Shown here: in pieces, positions 1 through 7,944 of the stretch
How positions within the stretch are numbered: the first letter of the stretch is position 1
How the letters are laid out: every line of letters starts with the position of its first letter
The notes under the pieces: model-generated
Database searches by the model: none
Told to the model about the DNA's origin: nothing
The model's input: the letters and a program-made list of their open reading frames with translations, nothing else
Origin: Sphingobacteriales bacterium
GTDB lineage: Bacteria; Bacteroidota; Bacteroidia; Chitinophagales; Chitinophagaceae
DNA: 64,000 bases
Assembly (NCBI GenBank): GCA_027484425.1
Contig: JAIXSZ010000063.1
Location: 1-64,000 of the forward strand
Reading direction: 5' to 3'
Position numbers and translations under genes: made by a program

Positions 1-779
1 CAGCAGGTGTGGCTACCTATACACTACCTACCGGGTGTAGCCGTACGGGTGTAGTAACAGTAAACAGACAGCCATCATCCATATATGGGGGTAGTGGTTT
101 ATTATGCACCGGAAATACATTGGCACAATTATCAAGTACAACTGGATGCATATGGTCGAGTGCAACACCATCGGTGGCTACAATATCGTCTACGGGTGTA
201 GTGACTGGAGTATCGGCAGGTAATGCTGTAATCAGTTATACGAGTGCGGCAGGCTGTGCATCACAACGCGTGATAACTGTAAATGCAACACCGGCACCGA
301 TAACAGGTGCAACCTCCGTAACAGTAGGTGGAAGTACAACGCTTTCAGATACGACAATTGGTGGCACATGGAGTAGCAGTACAACATCGAGAGCTACGAT
401 AGGCTCGGCGAGTGGTGTAGTGACTGGTGTGAGTATAGGGGCCACTACCATTACTTATATGATGCCAACCGGCTGTTTTGTGACGCGTGCTATGAACGTT
501 GCGGCAGCAAGAGGAGTAGAAGGTGTGATCTCAGAAGTTGGGGTATCGGAAGTTAGGATATATCCTAACCCTACTACTGGTACATTCTCGATAGCTACAG
601 AAACTGATGGTGCAATAAGTGTGTATACGATAGATGGCAAAGAGGTGTTGCAACATGAAGTGAAAGCAGGTACTACAAGTATCTCGTTACCTTCAGGAAT
701 CGCCAGTGGTGTGTATATGTTGCGCTTTAATGGTGTCGATGGTAGTAACAAGATGGTGAGATTGGTTTATCAACAGTAG
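1..779 (+). CDS. Secreted Ig-like (BIG2) repeat protein with type IX secretion sorting domain, C-terminal part
   Basis: This is the 3' end of a larger gene; the frame is open to the left edge, so the Met codon at 9 is internal. Two bacterial Ig-like (BIG2) repeats are visible, each with the pattern 'ATI.S.GVVTGVS.G...I.Y'. The last ~75 residues form a type A T9SS sorting domain that starts at 'VRIYPNPTTGTFSI' and ends with 'GVYMLRF' and a basic/hydrophobic tail. In this family the tail sends the protein through the outer membrane via the Gld/Por type IX machinery, parts of which are encoded at 7.9-13.4 kb here. It is probably a cell-surface or released adhesin-like protein; the N-terminus and true function are outside the window. 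Confidence 0.85.
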   Translation, partial: AGVATYTLPTGCSRTGVVTVNRQPSSIYGGSGLLCTGNTLAQLSSTTGCIWSSATPSVATISSTGVVTGVSAGNAVISYTSAAGCASQRVITVNATPAPITGATSVTVGGSTTLSDTTIGGTWSSSTTSRATIGSASGVVTGVSIGATTITYMMPTGCFVTRAMNVAAARGVEGVISEVGVSEVRIYPNPTTGTFSIATETDGAISVYTIDGKEVLQHEVKAGTTSISLPSGIASGVYMLRFNGVDGSNKMVRLVYQQ

Positions 780-830
780 GCAAACACTGATTTTAGATCC
801 GTGAAGTGTGTTTGTTGTTTAATTTGAAAA

Positions 831-869
831 CATAAGTGGGGCTGCCTCGAAATGGCAGCCCCACTTATG
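831..869 (+). terminator. Perfect 16-bp hairpin after the sorting-domain gene
   Basis: Bases 831-846 pair perfectly with 854-869 around a 7-base loop, 50 bases after the stop at 779. The stem has a GC-rich core. The bases after it are A/T-rich (taaatgtaaaa) without a clean T-run. It is likely the transcript end or a 3' stabilising hairpin. Confidence 0.75.
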
Positions 870-1034
870 TAAATGTAAAAGGTGAATGACGTGGTAGTTG
901 ATTTCTATGAGCCCAGCCCCTCACTGCCCCGCCAGTAGAAGCGAGTGACACAAAGCCCGCTGCTAGAAGTGCTTTGGCTGGTGACCTAAATAACTGCTAT
1001 CTGTGGGTGAAATGAAATAGCTGATGTAATACAT

Positions 1035-1042
1035 TACCTTTG
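1035..1042 (+). promoter_or_regulatory. Bacteroidota -7 box (TACCTTTG) upstream of prfC
   Basis: TACCTTTG matches TAnnTTTG. It lies 76 bases before the prfC ATG, giving a leader of about 70 bases; no good TTG lies at the expected -33 distance. An AAGGA stretch just before the ATG at 1118 could act as a ribosome site. The rest of the 780-1117 gap holds only the hairpin at 831-869 and G/T-rich sequence. Confidence 0.55.
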
Positions 1043-1117
1043 CGGGTCTGAGTGCGTGGTATGTGCTGCCTGAGTGGGTGGTGTGTGCTGTGCGATAACT
1101 ATAGTAAGGACTGAATA

Positions 1118-2710
1118 ATGAACGAAAAAGAGATAGCGCAGCGGCGCACATTTGCGATAATATCGCACCCGGATGCGGGTAAGACTACGCTTACTGAGAA
1201 GCTGCTACTGTTTGGTGGTGCGATACAGGTGGCGGGTGCTGTGAAGAGTAATAAGATAAAAAAACATGCTACGAGCGACTTTATGGAGATAGAGCGGCAG
1301 AGGGGTATATCTGTGGCTACATCGGTAATGAGTTTTGCGTATGATGGTGCACTGATAAATCTGCTGGATACTCCTGGTCACAAAGACTTTGCGGAGGATA
1401 CGTACCGGACGCTGACGGCTGTGGATAGTGTGATACTGGTGATAGATAGTGTGAATGGTGTGGAAGACCAAACTAGGAAGCTGGTGGAGGTGTGTAGGAT
1501 GCGGGATACACCGATAATAGTTTTTGTGAATAAGCTGGACAGGGATGGTAAGTTTCCGTTTGACCTGATGGATGAGATAGAAAAGGAGCTCAAGATATCG
1601 CTGCATCCGCTGTCGTGGCCTATAAACATGGGTAAGGAGTTTAAGGGGGTGTATAACCTGTATGATAGTAGCCTGAACTTGTTTACACCCAACCAGAAGT
1701 CGACGGAGGAAAATACGGTGCCTATCAATGACCTGAGTGATGGTCTGCTGGATGCACGCGTGGGTGAGCGCAATGCGGCACAACTGCGTGAGGATGTGGA
1801 GCTGCTGCAGGGTGTGTATGGTGAGCTGGATAAGGAGGCGTATTTGGAGGGTAAGATAGCGCCGGTGTTCTTTGGTAGTGCGGTTAATAACTTTGGGGTG
1901 AAGGAGCTGCTGGATACGTTTATAGCTATAGCACCGGCACCGCAGGGGCGCAACACTGATAAGCGGTACGTGGCACCAGAGGAAGATAAGTTTACGGGTT
2001 TTATATTTAAGATACATGCTAACCTAGACCCAAGGCACAGAGACCGAATTGCGTTTTTGAGGGTATGCTCTGGTAGGTTTGCACGCAATACATATTACAA
2101 ACATGCGAGGCTGGGTAAGGATGTGCGGTTTAGCAATCCGTATTCGTTTATGGCGCGCGAAAAGGATGTAATAGAGGAGGCTTTTCCAGGCGATGTGGTG
2201 GGGTTGTTTGATACAGGTACGTTTAAGATAGGAGATACACTGACTGAGGGAGAGGTGATGCAGTTTACGGGTATTCCCACCTTCTCTCCAGAGATATTTA
2301 AGGAGCTGGTGAATAAGGACCCTATGAAGACGAAGCAACTGGAGAAGGGTGTGCAGCAGTTGACTGACGAAGGTGTGGCGCAGCTGTTTACCCAGCATGG
2401 TGGCAACCGTAAGATAATAGGGTGTGTGGGTGAGCTACAGTTTGAGGTGATACAGTACCGATTGCTACAGGAGTATGGGGCATCGTGTGCGTTTATGCCA
2501 CTGTCGTTTTATAAGGCGTGCTGGATAACGGGCGATAAGAAGGCGATTGAGGATTTTGCGCGATTTAAGCAGAACAACATCATGTATGACAAGGATGGAA
2601 ACATCGTCTATTTGGCACAGAGCGAGTGGTTCTTGAATACAGAGCGGCAGAACAACCCAGCGATAGAGTTTCACTTTACATCGGAGTTTAAGACGGCTAT
2701 GAGCAAATAA
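1118..2710 (+). CDS. prfC: Peptide chain release factor 3 (RF3)
   Basis: This 530-aa translational GTPase recycles RF1/RF2 from the ribosome after peptide release. The G1 loop 'SHPDAGKTT' is at about residues 16-24. The RF3-typical switch region '[14 protein letters not shown]' and the G3 motif 'DTPGHKDF' follow, and G4 is 'NKLDRD'. RF3, not EF-G, is indicated by the '[10 protein letters not shown]' block, by the 530-aa length, and by the C-terminal 'GVLQFEV'-type stretch (here '[12 protein letters not shown]'). The gene stands alone behind its own -7 box and ends 4 bases before the convergent porin gene. Confidence 0.96.
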   Translation: MNEKEIAQRRTFAIISHPDAGKTTLTEKLLLFGGAIQVAGAVKSNKIKKHATSDFMEIERQRGISVATSVMSFAYDGALINLLDTPGHKDFAEDTYRTLTAVDSVILVIDSVNGVEDQTRKLVEVCRMRDTPIIVFVNKLDRDGKFPFDLMDEIEKELKISLHPLSWPINMGKEFKGVYNLYDSSLNLFTPNQKSTEENTVPINDLSDGLLDARVGERNAAQLREDVELLQGVYGELDKEAYLEGKIAPVFFGSAVNNFGVKELLDTFIAIAPAPQGRNTDKRYVAPEEDKFTGFIFKIHANLDPRHRDRIAFLRVCSGRFARNTYYKHARLGKDVRFSNPYSFMAREKDVIEEAFPGDVVGLFDTGTFKIGDTLTEGEVMQFTGIPTFSPEIFKELVNKDPMKTKQLEKGVQQLTDEGVAQLFTQHGGNRKIIGCVGELQFEVIQYRLLQEYGASCAFMPLSFYKACWITGDKKAIEDFARFKQNNIMYDKDGNIVYLAQSEWFLNTERQNNPAIEFHFTSEFKTAMSK

Positions 2711-2714
2711 TGGC

Positions 2715-3800
2715 TTAGAAGCTGATGGCTATGGATGTGGTGGCTAGGTAGCTGGTGGTACTGGCTGTGCCAGTGGCTGTGGTGTAGAGTGGGGTGGTGC
2801 TATGGTACATCTTGGCCTCGGTGCGCCAGCGTACATTTGGTCCTAGGGCATAGTCGAAATTGGCCGAGTAAGCACGGGTGTCGACGAAGCCACCTGGTAG
2901 TGGAGCTATAATGACGGAATGTTTGTCTTGGTAATACTCGGCACGGGCGGCTATGGTGGTGCGTGGAGAAGTGCGGTAGCTGGCTATGATGGCTGCGCCC
3001 ATCCACGAATGCCATTTGGGCTCGTAGCCTGAGGATTGCTGGTTGCCGTAGTCTATTTCTGCAATAATATTGGTTTTACTGTTGAGGTTTATAAGGGCGT
3101 ATAGGTTGTGGAAAACCCTCAGCTCTGCAATGCTATCTGGGTATACATTGCCGGCAAAGGTGCTATAGTTGATGGTGAGTGATGATGAAGGAGTGTAGGT
3201 GAATTGTGTGCCAGTGCTGATGCTACTACTGCCGGATGTGCGTTGTATTTGTTGCCAGCCATTGAGCAGCATTAGTGCCATATACCATTTGTTTTTTGGG
3301 GAGGTATAGTTGAGGCTTACGCCAGACTCGTAGTAGGGCGAGTTGTCGGCAATGATGCTGCGTGTGAGGGTGCTGCAGGCGAGGCTGTTGGCACTCTCGA
3401 AGCCTAAGTGCGAGGGCATGATGCCGGCATCTATCCAAAGGTTTTGGCGGGGAGTGAGTTTGATACCTATGTTGGCTTCATATATGTTTTTCAGTACGCC
3501 GGGTTCATTGGCATAGTTGGCAGCAATGTAGGTACCTGTGGCCAAGGCTAGGTTGGCACGTATATAGGAGGTTTGGTAGTGTGCTTTGGTGTAGGCGAGA
3601 TTGAGATTAACCTCGTTGTGGCGATTGTGCGAGTATACGAATGAAGGTCGGGTATTGGTGGTGGGCTGGGCGAAGTCGAAGCTATAGTACACTTCTGCCA
3701 TTGCACTGAATGTTAGTGTTTTGGTAACTATAGTATCGGCACCCCAAGTGATAGTGGTGTAACTAATAGCTGCAAAAACAAATAACAGAAGTTTTTTCAT
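2715..3800 (-). CDS. Outer-membrane beta-barrel porin (OmpL-like, bbp2 type)
   Basis: A 361-aa precursor with a clear signal peptide (MKKLLLFVFAAISYTTITWG, cleavage near residue 20). Alternating aromatic/polar strands fill the rest and it ends in 'TTSIAISF', a typical outer-membrane C-terminal Phe. The N-terminal 'AMAEVYYSFDFAQP', 'HNRHNEVNLNLAY' and 'DAGIMPSHLGFES' are typical of the putative porin family common in Bacteroidota. It probably allows passive diffusion of small solutes; the substrate is unknown. It sits downstream of the sugar-transferase operon on the same strand after a 110-base gap, so readthrough is possible. Confidence 0.8.
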   Translation of the reverse strand: MKKLLLFVFAAISYTTITWGADTIVTKTLTFSAMAEVYYSFDFAQPTTNTRPSFVYSHNRHNEVNLNLAYTKAHYQTSYIRANLALATGTYIAANYANEPGVLKNIYEANIGIKLTPRQNLWIDAGIMPSHLGFESANSLACSTLTRSIIADNSPYYESGVSLNYTSPKNKWYMALMLLNGWQQIQRTSGSSSISTGTQFTYTPSSSLTINYSTFAGNVYPDSIAELRVFHNLYALINLNSKTNIIAEIDYGNQQSSGYEPKWHSWMGAAIIASYRTSPRTTIAARAEYYQDKHSVIIAPLPGGFVDTRAYSANFDYALGPNVRWRTEAKMYHSTTPLYTTATGTASTTSYLATTSIAISF

Positions 3801-3910
3801 GGACTGCGAGACAACTGGCAGCCAAAGTAGGGAATAATGCGGAGTAAGTAAAATGAATAGGATGGAAACTGATGAGGATCAGTAAATTAGCAGCAATAGT
3901 AGAGAACAAT

Positions 3911-5335
3911 TTACTTACCCCTACCCTGAAAGATAACCATAAAGGTGTACATGATGATTTTGATATCGAGTGCCAGAGAGCAATTTTCGATGTAGAGTAG
4001 GTCGTATTTCATGCGTTCTATCATTTCGTTGACGTTCTCGGCATAGCCAAACTGTACCATGCCCCAAGAGGTGAGTCCTGGTTTTACTTTGTGTAGGTAC
4101 TTGTAGTGTGGGTGGCTTTCGCTGATGATGTCTATATAATGGCGGCGTTCGGGTCTGGGACCTACGAGCGACATATCGCCTTTGAGGATATTGAGAAACT
4201 GAGGTACTTCGTCAATGCGCCATTTGCGCATAAATCTGCCCCAAGGTGTGATGCGAGGGTCGAGCTTGCTAGAGAGTGCTGGTCCGGCTTTTTCGGCCTC
4301 AAGGTACATGGATCTGAACTTATATATGTAGAATGGCCTGCCGAAAAGGCCTATACGCTCTTGTTTGTAAATAATGCCACCCTTTGATGATAGCTTAACC
4401 ATAATGGCGGTAAAGACCAGAAACGGTGTGAGCACTATAAGTGATGTGCCAGATATGAGTATATCTATGAGCCGCTTGCATACGCGCTGCCAGTCGGGCA
4501 TAAGGTCGGGGTGTATGTGAATTAGTACCGCATCGTACACGTTGCTGGTTTTTACAGAGCCAGATAGTATGTCGTAATAGTCGGGCAGCACCTTTACTAC
4601 TACGGGCCTATAGCTGAGGCGGGTAAGTATGTTTTCGAGTAGGTGATGTTCTGAAGAGTCTACCGCTACTATTACTTCTTCAATTTCGTGATTGTCTATT
4701 ATTTTTTCAAGCTCAGAAAGGTGGCCCAATTGTGGTAGGAATTTGCTCATTCCATTGCTGGCTTCTTTGTTGGAGTAGATGAAACCTTTGAAAATATTTC
4801 CCAATACTCTAGGGTTGTCTAGTACTTGTTTGTATATATTGATAGCCTGTTGGTTGCCACCTATAATTAGCGTATTAAAACCTACTTTGCCATTTATGAG
4901 ATTTAGTTTTACTCTATATAGTATCCATAAGCGAGATACAAGAGCAAATGTAGTGTGAATGAGTAGATATCGGCTGATAGTATTAATGAAGTAGGAATAA
5001 TCGCCAGTATCGTTGCCAAAGACGATAACAGAAACAGCAATACAACCCAGGATGCAAGAAATAAGTGTACGATTGATTTCGTTGAGTCGGGACTTGCGAT
5101 AAAGATCAAAGTACGTACCGGATAACAAGTAAGCAAGCAGCCAGCCTGATGGAATGACGAATAATATATTTAGATAATCACGAGCATGAAGGTGGTTTAA
5201 AGTATCTGAATACGGCATTCCAGTTAGGAGGTGTTGCCTATACATCCAAAAACAAAACCACGCCAGAGCAGAAGCTATGTAGTCGAGCAGAGCCAGTTGC
5301 CTGATGGCATTTCGTTTCATTTTGTTCAGGCGCAT
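3911..5335 (-). CDS. Undecaprenyl-phosphate sugar-1-phosphate transferase (WbaP/WcaJ-like)
   Basis: This 474-aa protein has N-terminal membrane segments (residues ~15-120), a CoA-binding-like central domain containing 'LIIGGNQQAINIYKQVL', and a C-terminal bacterial sugar transferase domain. The C-terminal domain carries 'KRLIDILISG', the basic 'YKFRSM', 'WRIDEVPQFLNILKGDMSLVGPRPE' split over two blocks, and 'KPGLTSWGMVQFGYA'. Family members attach the first sugar phosphate to undecaprenyl phosphate at the inner membrane, starting exopolysaccharide or O-antigen repeat synthesis. The gene begins 5 bases after the stop of the lipoprotein gene, so the two are almost certainly co-transcribed. The exact sugar cannot be read from sequence. 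Confidence 0.92.
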   Translation of the reverse strand: MRLNKMKRNAIRQLALLDYIASALAWFCFWMYRQHLLTGMPYSDTLNHLHARDYLNILFVIPSGWLLAYLLSGTYFDLYRKSRLNEINRTLISCILGCIAVSVIVFGNDTGDYSYFINTISRYLLIHTTFALVSRLWILYRVKLNLINGKVGFNTLIIGGNQQAINIYKQVLDNPRVLGNIFKGFIYSNKEASNGMSKFLPQLGHLSELEKIIDNHEIEEVIVAVDSSEHHLLENILTRLSYRPVVVKVLPDYYDILSGSVKTSNVYDAVLIHIHPDLMPDWQRVCKRLIDILISGTSLIVLTPFLVFTAIMVKLSSKGGIIYKQERIGLFGRPFYIYKFRSMYLEAEKAGPALSSKLDPRITPWGRFMRKWRIDEVPQFLNILKGDMSLVGPRPERRHYIDIISESHPHYKYLHKVKPGLTSWGMVQFGYAENVNEMIERMKYDLLYIENCSLALDIKIIMYTFMVIFQGRGK

Positions 5336-5340
5336 GCTGT

Positions 5341-6195
5341 CTAAAAAGTTACAAGTTTTACGTTATCTATCAGCATTCTGCCATTTGTTTGCCCTGCAGG
5401 CATGGATGTTTTTATGTAAAGGTGGTAATTATCGGCTGGGTATTGATTGATAAAGGCCGACACATTAAGATAGAATTTTTTCCACCCTGTACTTGGAAGA
5501 ACCCCTGCCAGATAATTGACTGAAGAAGAGTAGAGGCTACCTAGATTGGCCTGCATGCCGAGGATGAATGGTATAGAGGTATTGTAGTCGAATTCAATAA
5601 AGGCTGCACCGGGTTTGATAACAAATGGGGTAGTGGTACTATCAATAGAGCTATCGGCAGCGCTTACTAAAAATACCGCTCCACTTCCGGTTCCTTCATA
5701 TGTGAGGGAGTCAGCGGTTACACCTATAATATTAGTAGTGCCACCCCAACGCGAGAATTTTGTGATTCCGGCTTCAAATTCAGATATCGTAAAGAATTTC
5801 ACCGAATCAAAATATTTTGTTTTGGGAGTGTAGTAAACAATTTTGCCAGGTTGCTCGGTAAGGGTAGAAACGTCAATTTTGTAAAAAGGGTAGGTGAGTG
5901 GGCGTTCGTTGCGTCCATTGATAGAAATTCCAGGAGCGATTTCTAGTGAGCCAGTGGTACCAGATGTGATGATTGGAACTGTTGCGGGCAGGTCGAAGGC
6001 TCCCACAGGATTGTTATTGTAGTAAACCCAAATATGTTTGATTTCGTGTGATGTTGTTCCTTCAAAAATAAAGGAATCAATGTGCACGTATGTAGGTGTT
6101 TTTTCTTTAGGGTTGATGGCATTACACCCCCACAGCACAGACAGAGCAATTGACGCGGATATAAGTAATAGTAACCTACTGTACAGTTTCGGCAT
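5341..6195 (-). CDS. Lipoprotein of unknown function in the sugar-transferase operon
   Basis: A 284-aa protein with a lipoprotein signal (hydrophobic residues 8-22, lipobox 'VLWGC', Cys24). The mature part is rich in beta-type sequence: 'GTTSHEIKHIWVYYNNNPVGAFDLPATVP' split over two halves, then 'IEFDYNTSIPFILGMQANLGS' and a C-terminal 'MLIDNVKLVTF', which resembles carbohydrate-binding jelly-roll ends. No family is recognised with confidence. It lies between the Gfo/Idh/MocA dehydrogenase and the polyprenyl sugar transferase with 35- and 5-base spacers. A role in surface polysaccharide handling is therefore a context inference only. Confidence 0.75.
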   Translation of the reverse strand: MPKLYSRLLLLISASIALSVLWGCNAINPKEKTPTYVHIDSFIFEGTTSHEIKHIWVYYNNNPVGAFDLPATVPIITSGTTGSLEIAPGISINGRNERPLTYPFYKIDVSTLTEQPGKIVYYTPKTKYFDSVKFFTISEFEAGITKFSRWGGTTNIIGVTADSLTYEGTGSGAVFLVSAADSSIDSTTTPFVIKPGAAFIEFDYNTSIPFILGMQANLGSLYSSSVNYLAGVLPSTGWKKFYLNVSAFINQYPADNYHLYIKTSMPAGQTNGRMLIDNVKLVTF

Positions 6196-6230
6196 GATAA
6201 TCGTTTCCTCAGTACTAACGTAAAAAAATG

Positions 6231-7217
6231 TTAAACATTGTGTAACTCATTGTGCAAACTCATTTTTTTTAAAATTTGATGAGCTACATCCATAGCTTGA
6301 TAGCCATCATACACTGATACTCGTTCAGGTTTGTTTTGCAAAATAGAGGAAGTAAATTCAGAGAGCTCAGTTTTTATAGCATTTATCTCAGAAATTTCGG
6401 GTAACTGCACAGAAATAATCTTTTGCTCGCCATTTCCTAGTGATATAGGTATATCTAGTAATTCTTGGGGAGCATCGTTTTCCTTCATTTTTATGATTTC
6501 TGTTTTTTTCTCCAGAAAATCAATTCCTATATAAGCATCCCTTTGAAAGAGACGCATTTTACGCATTCTTTTTAGCGATATTCTGCTGGATGTGAGGTTT
6601 GCTACGCAGCCATTATCAAATTCTATTCGTGCATTTGCTATATCGGCTGTTTCGCTGAGCACAGATACTCCGCTTGCAGAAATTCGTTTCACTGGTGACT
6701 TTACCAGACTCATCACTATATCTATATCGTGTATCATAAGGTCTAGTATCACAGATACGTCCGTTCCTCTGGGGTTGAACTGAGCTAATCTGTGCGCTTC
6801 AATAAACATTGGTCTGATGTTTAGGTCAGCAAGCGCCAAAAATGCAGGATTATATCGCTCTACATGACCTATTTGGCATTTTACATTTGCTTCTTTAACT
6901 AGCTTTACTAATTCTTTCCCTTCTTCAAGTGTATGTGCAAGCGGCTTTTCTATAAATAGGTGTTTGCCAGCAAGCAGGCACTTTTTAGCTATTTCGTAGT
7001 GAGTAGTAGTAGTGGATACAATGTCCAAAGCATCGCACTCTGTAATAAGTTCATCTATGTTTACAAATCTTTTGATATTAAATTCTGATATTGTCGCATT
7101 TGCTTGAGAGTCATCGGGGTCGAAAAAGCCTACAAGTGTAATGTTTTCAATTTCTTTCCACTGCCTAATGTGTATTTTGCCTAGATGGCCCGCACCAAAA
7201 ACTCCTATTTTTAGCAT
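6231..7217 (-). CDS. Gfo/Idh/MocA-family NAD(P)-dependent oxidoreductase
   Basis: This 328-aa protein has an N-terminal Rossmann fold with 'KIGVFGAGHLGKIH' (residues 3-16), the family's 'EKPLAHT' dinucleotide/substrate motif near residue 95, and 'GHVERYNPAF' and 'DLMIHDIDIVMSL' in the C-terminal alpha/beta domain with the conserved His pair region. Such enzymes oxidise or reduce sugars, often nucleotide sugars such as UDP-GlcNAc-3-uronate. Its place at the head of an operon with a polyprenyl sugar transferase supports a nucleotide-sugar substrate. ATG at 7217 is preferred over the in-frame TTG at 7223 because the Rossmann strand starts right after it. Confidence 0.88.
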   Translation of the reverse strand: MLKIGVFGAGHLGKIHIRQWKEIENITLVGFFDPDDSQANATISEFNIKRFVNIDELITECDALDIVSTTTTHYEIAKKCLLAGKHLFIEKPLAHTLEEGKELVKLVKEANVKCQIGHVERYNPAFLALADLNIRPMFIEAHRLAQFNPRGTDVSVILDLMIHDIDIVMSLVKSPVKRISASGVSVLSETADIANARIEFDNGCVANLTSSRISLKRMRKMRLFQRDAYIGIDFLEKKTEIIKMKENDAPQELLDIPISLGNGEQKIISVQLPEISEINAIKTELSEFTSSILQNKPERVSVYDGYQAMDVAHQILKKMSLHNELHNV

Positions 7218-7944
7218 TTCCAAATTAAAGTATTGTTGATGTTGGTAGTAAAAAACTTAATTATTTCGTGCAAGTTAACAATTATACCAAATATTCGAAA
7301 CCACAGTACTTATTTTGATTCTGATAAAATATCAAATGCTATCATGTGCAGTTCAATGCAGCCTTTGATTTTTTGTGTAGCAAGCAAGTTGAATGAATAT
7401 TATTTTCGCGAATGCGTTGATATTGATGATTTAAAATGTATTAACATAGACTAGTCTAACAGTGGGTAGTTTTATGCAGTTCGGTCTTCAATAAAACGGA
7501 ATGCAATGCAATGCAAATATTTATACATTATTTTTAGCCTATTTATGGGGTTAAAATACACAATCGGTAATTATTTAAATGGTAAATAATACAATTCGAT
7601 TGGGAATATGTTACTTTTAAACGAAAAATAGTAGTTGTAAATAGGTAAAACATCTGTATAATGGGTGTTTTTTTGGGAAATGTTTTTGCTTTTTAAAGAA
7701 CTTATCTATCTTTACGCAAAATAGTTAGATTTTAGCATTTGATTGTAAAGAATGTTAGCCTGAATTATTTGTGATTCCGGAAGGGTGGATAACTAAAATT
7801 TGTTGTCAATTAATTAGCACAGCAATGTGCTTGATGATGTTTATTAGTTTATATTTGCACCATGTTAGCGGATATAGTCAAATATTTCAGCTATTGTTTT
7901 GTTAGTTAGTAAGCACATTATTAAATTAAATAAATATAACACGT
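7218..7944. promoter_or_regulatory. 727-base AT-rich divergent intergenic region with the gldK promoter
   Basis: This region separates the leftward dehydrogenase gene from gldK. A consensus -7 box TATATTTG is at 7850-7857, about 88 bases before the gldK ATG, with a TTG 16 bases upstream (7831-7833). A second weaker candidate, TATCTTTA at 7707-7714, has TTG 18 bases upstream (7686-7688). The remainder is A/T-rich, and the 73-codon frame at 7233-7454 has no convincing protein character. No RNA gene was recognised. Confidence 0.5.

Noticed and set aside
963-1151. Minus-strand frame before prfC
   Set aside because: It overlaps the prfC promoter and start and has a repetitive Ser/His/Tyr composition without protein features.
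4106-4387. 93-codon plus-strand frame inside the sugar transferase gene
   Set aside because: It is antisense to conserved sugar transferase motifs; likewise many other antisense frames (for example inside topA, prfC, dapD and the TonB receptor) were dropped.
7233-7454. 73-codon frame in the gldK upstream region
   Set aside because: Composition looks like translated AT-rich spacer, and no promoter or ribosome site is placed for it.
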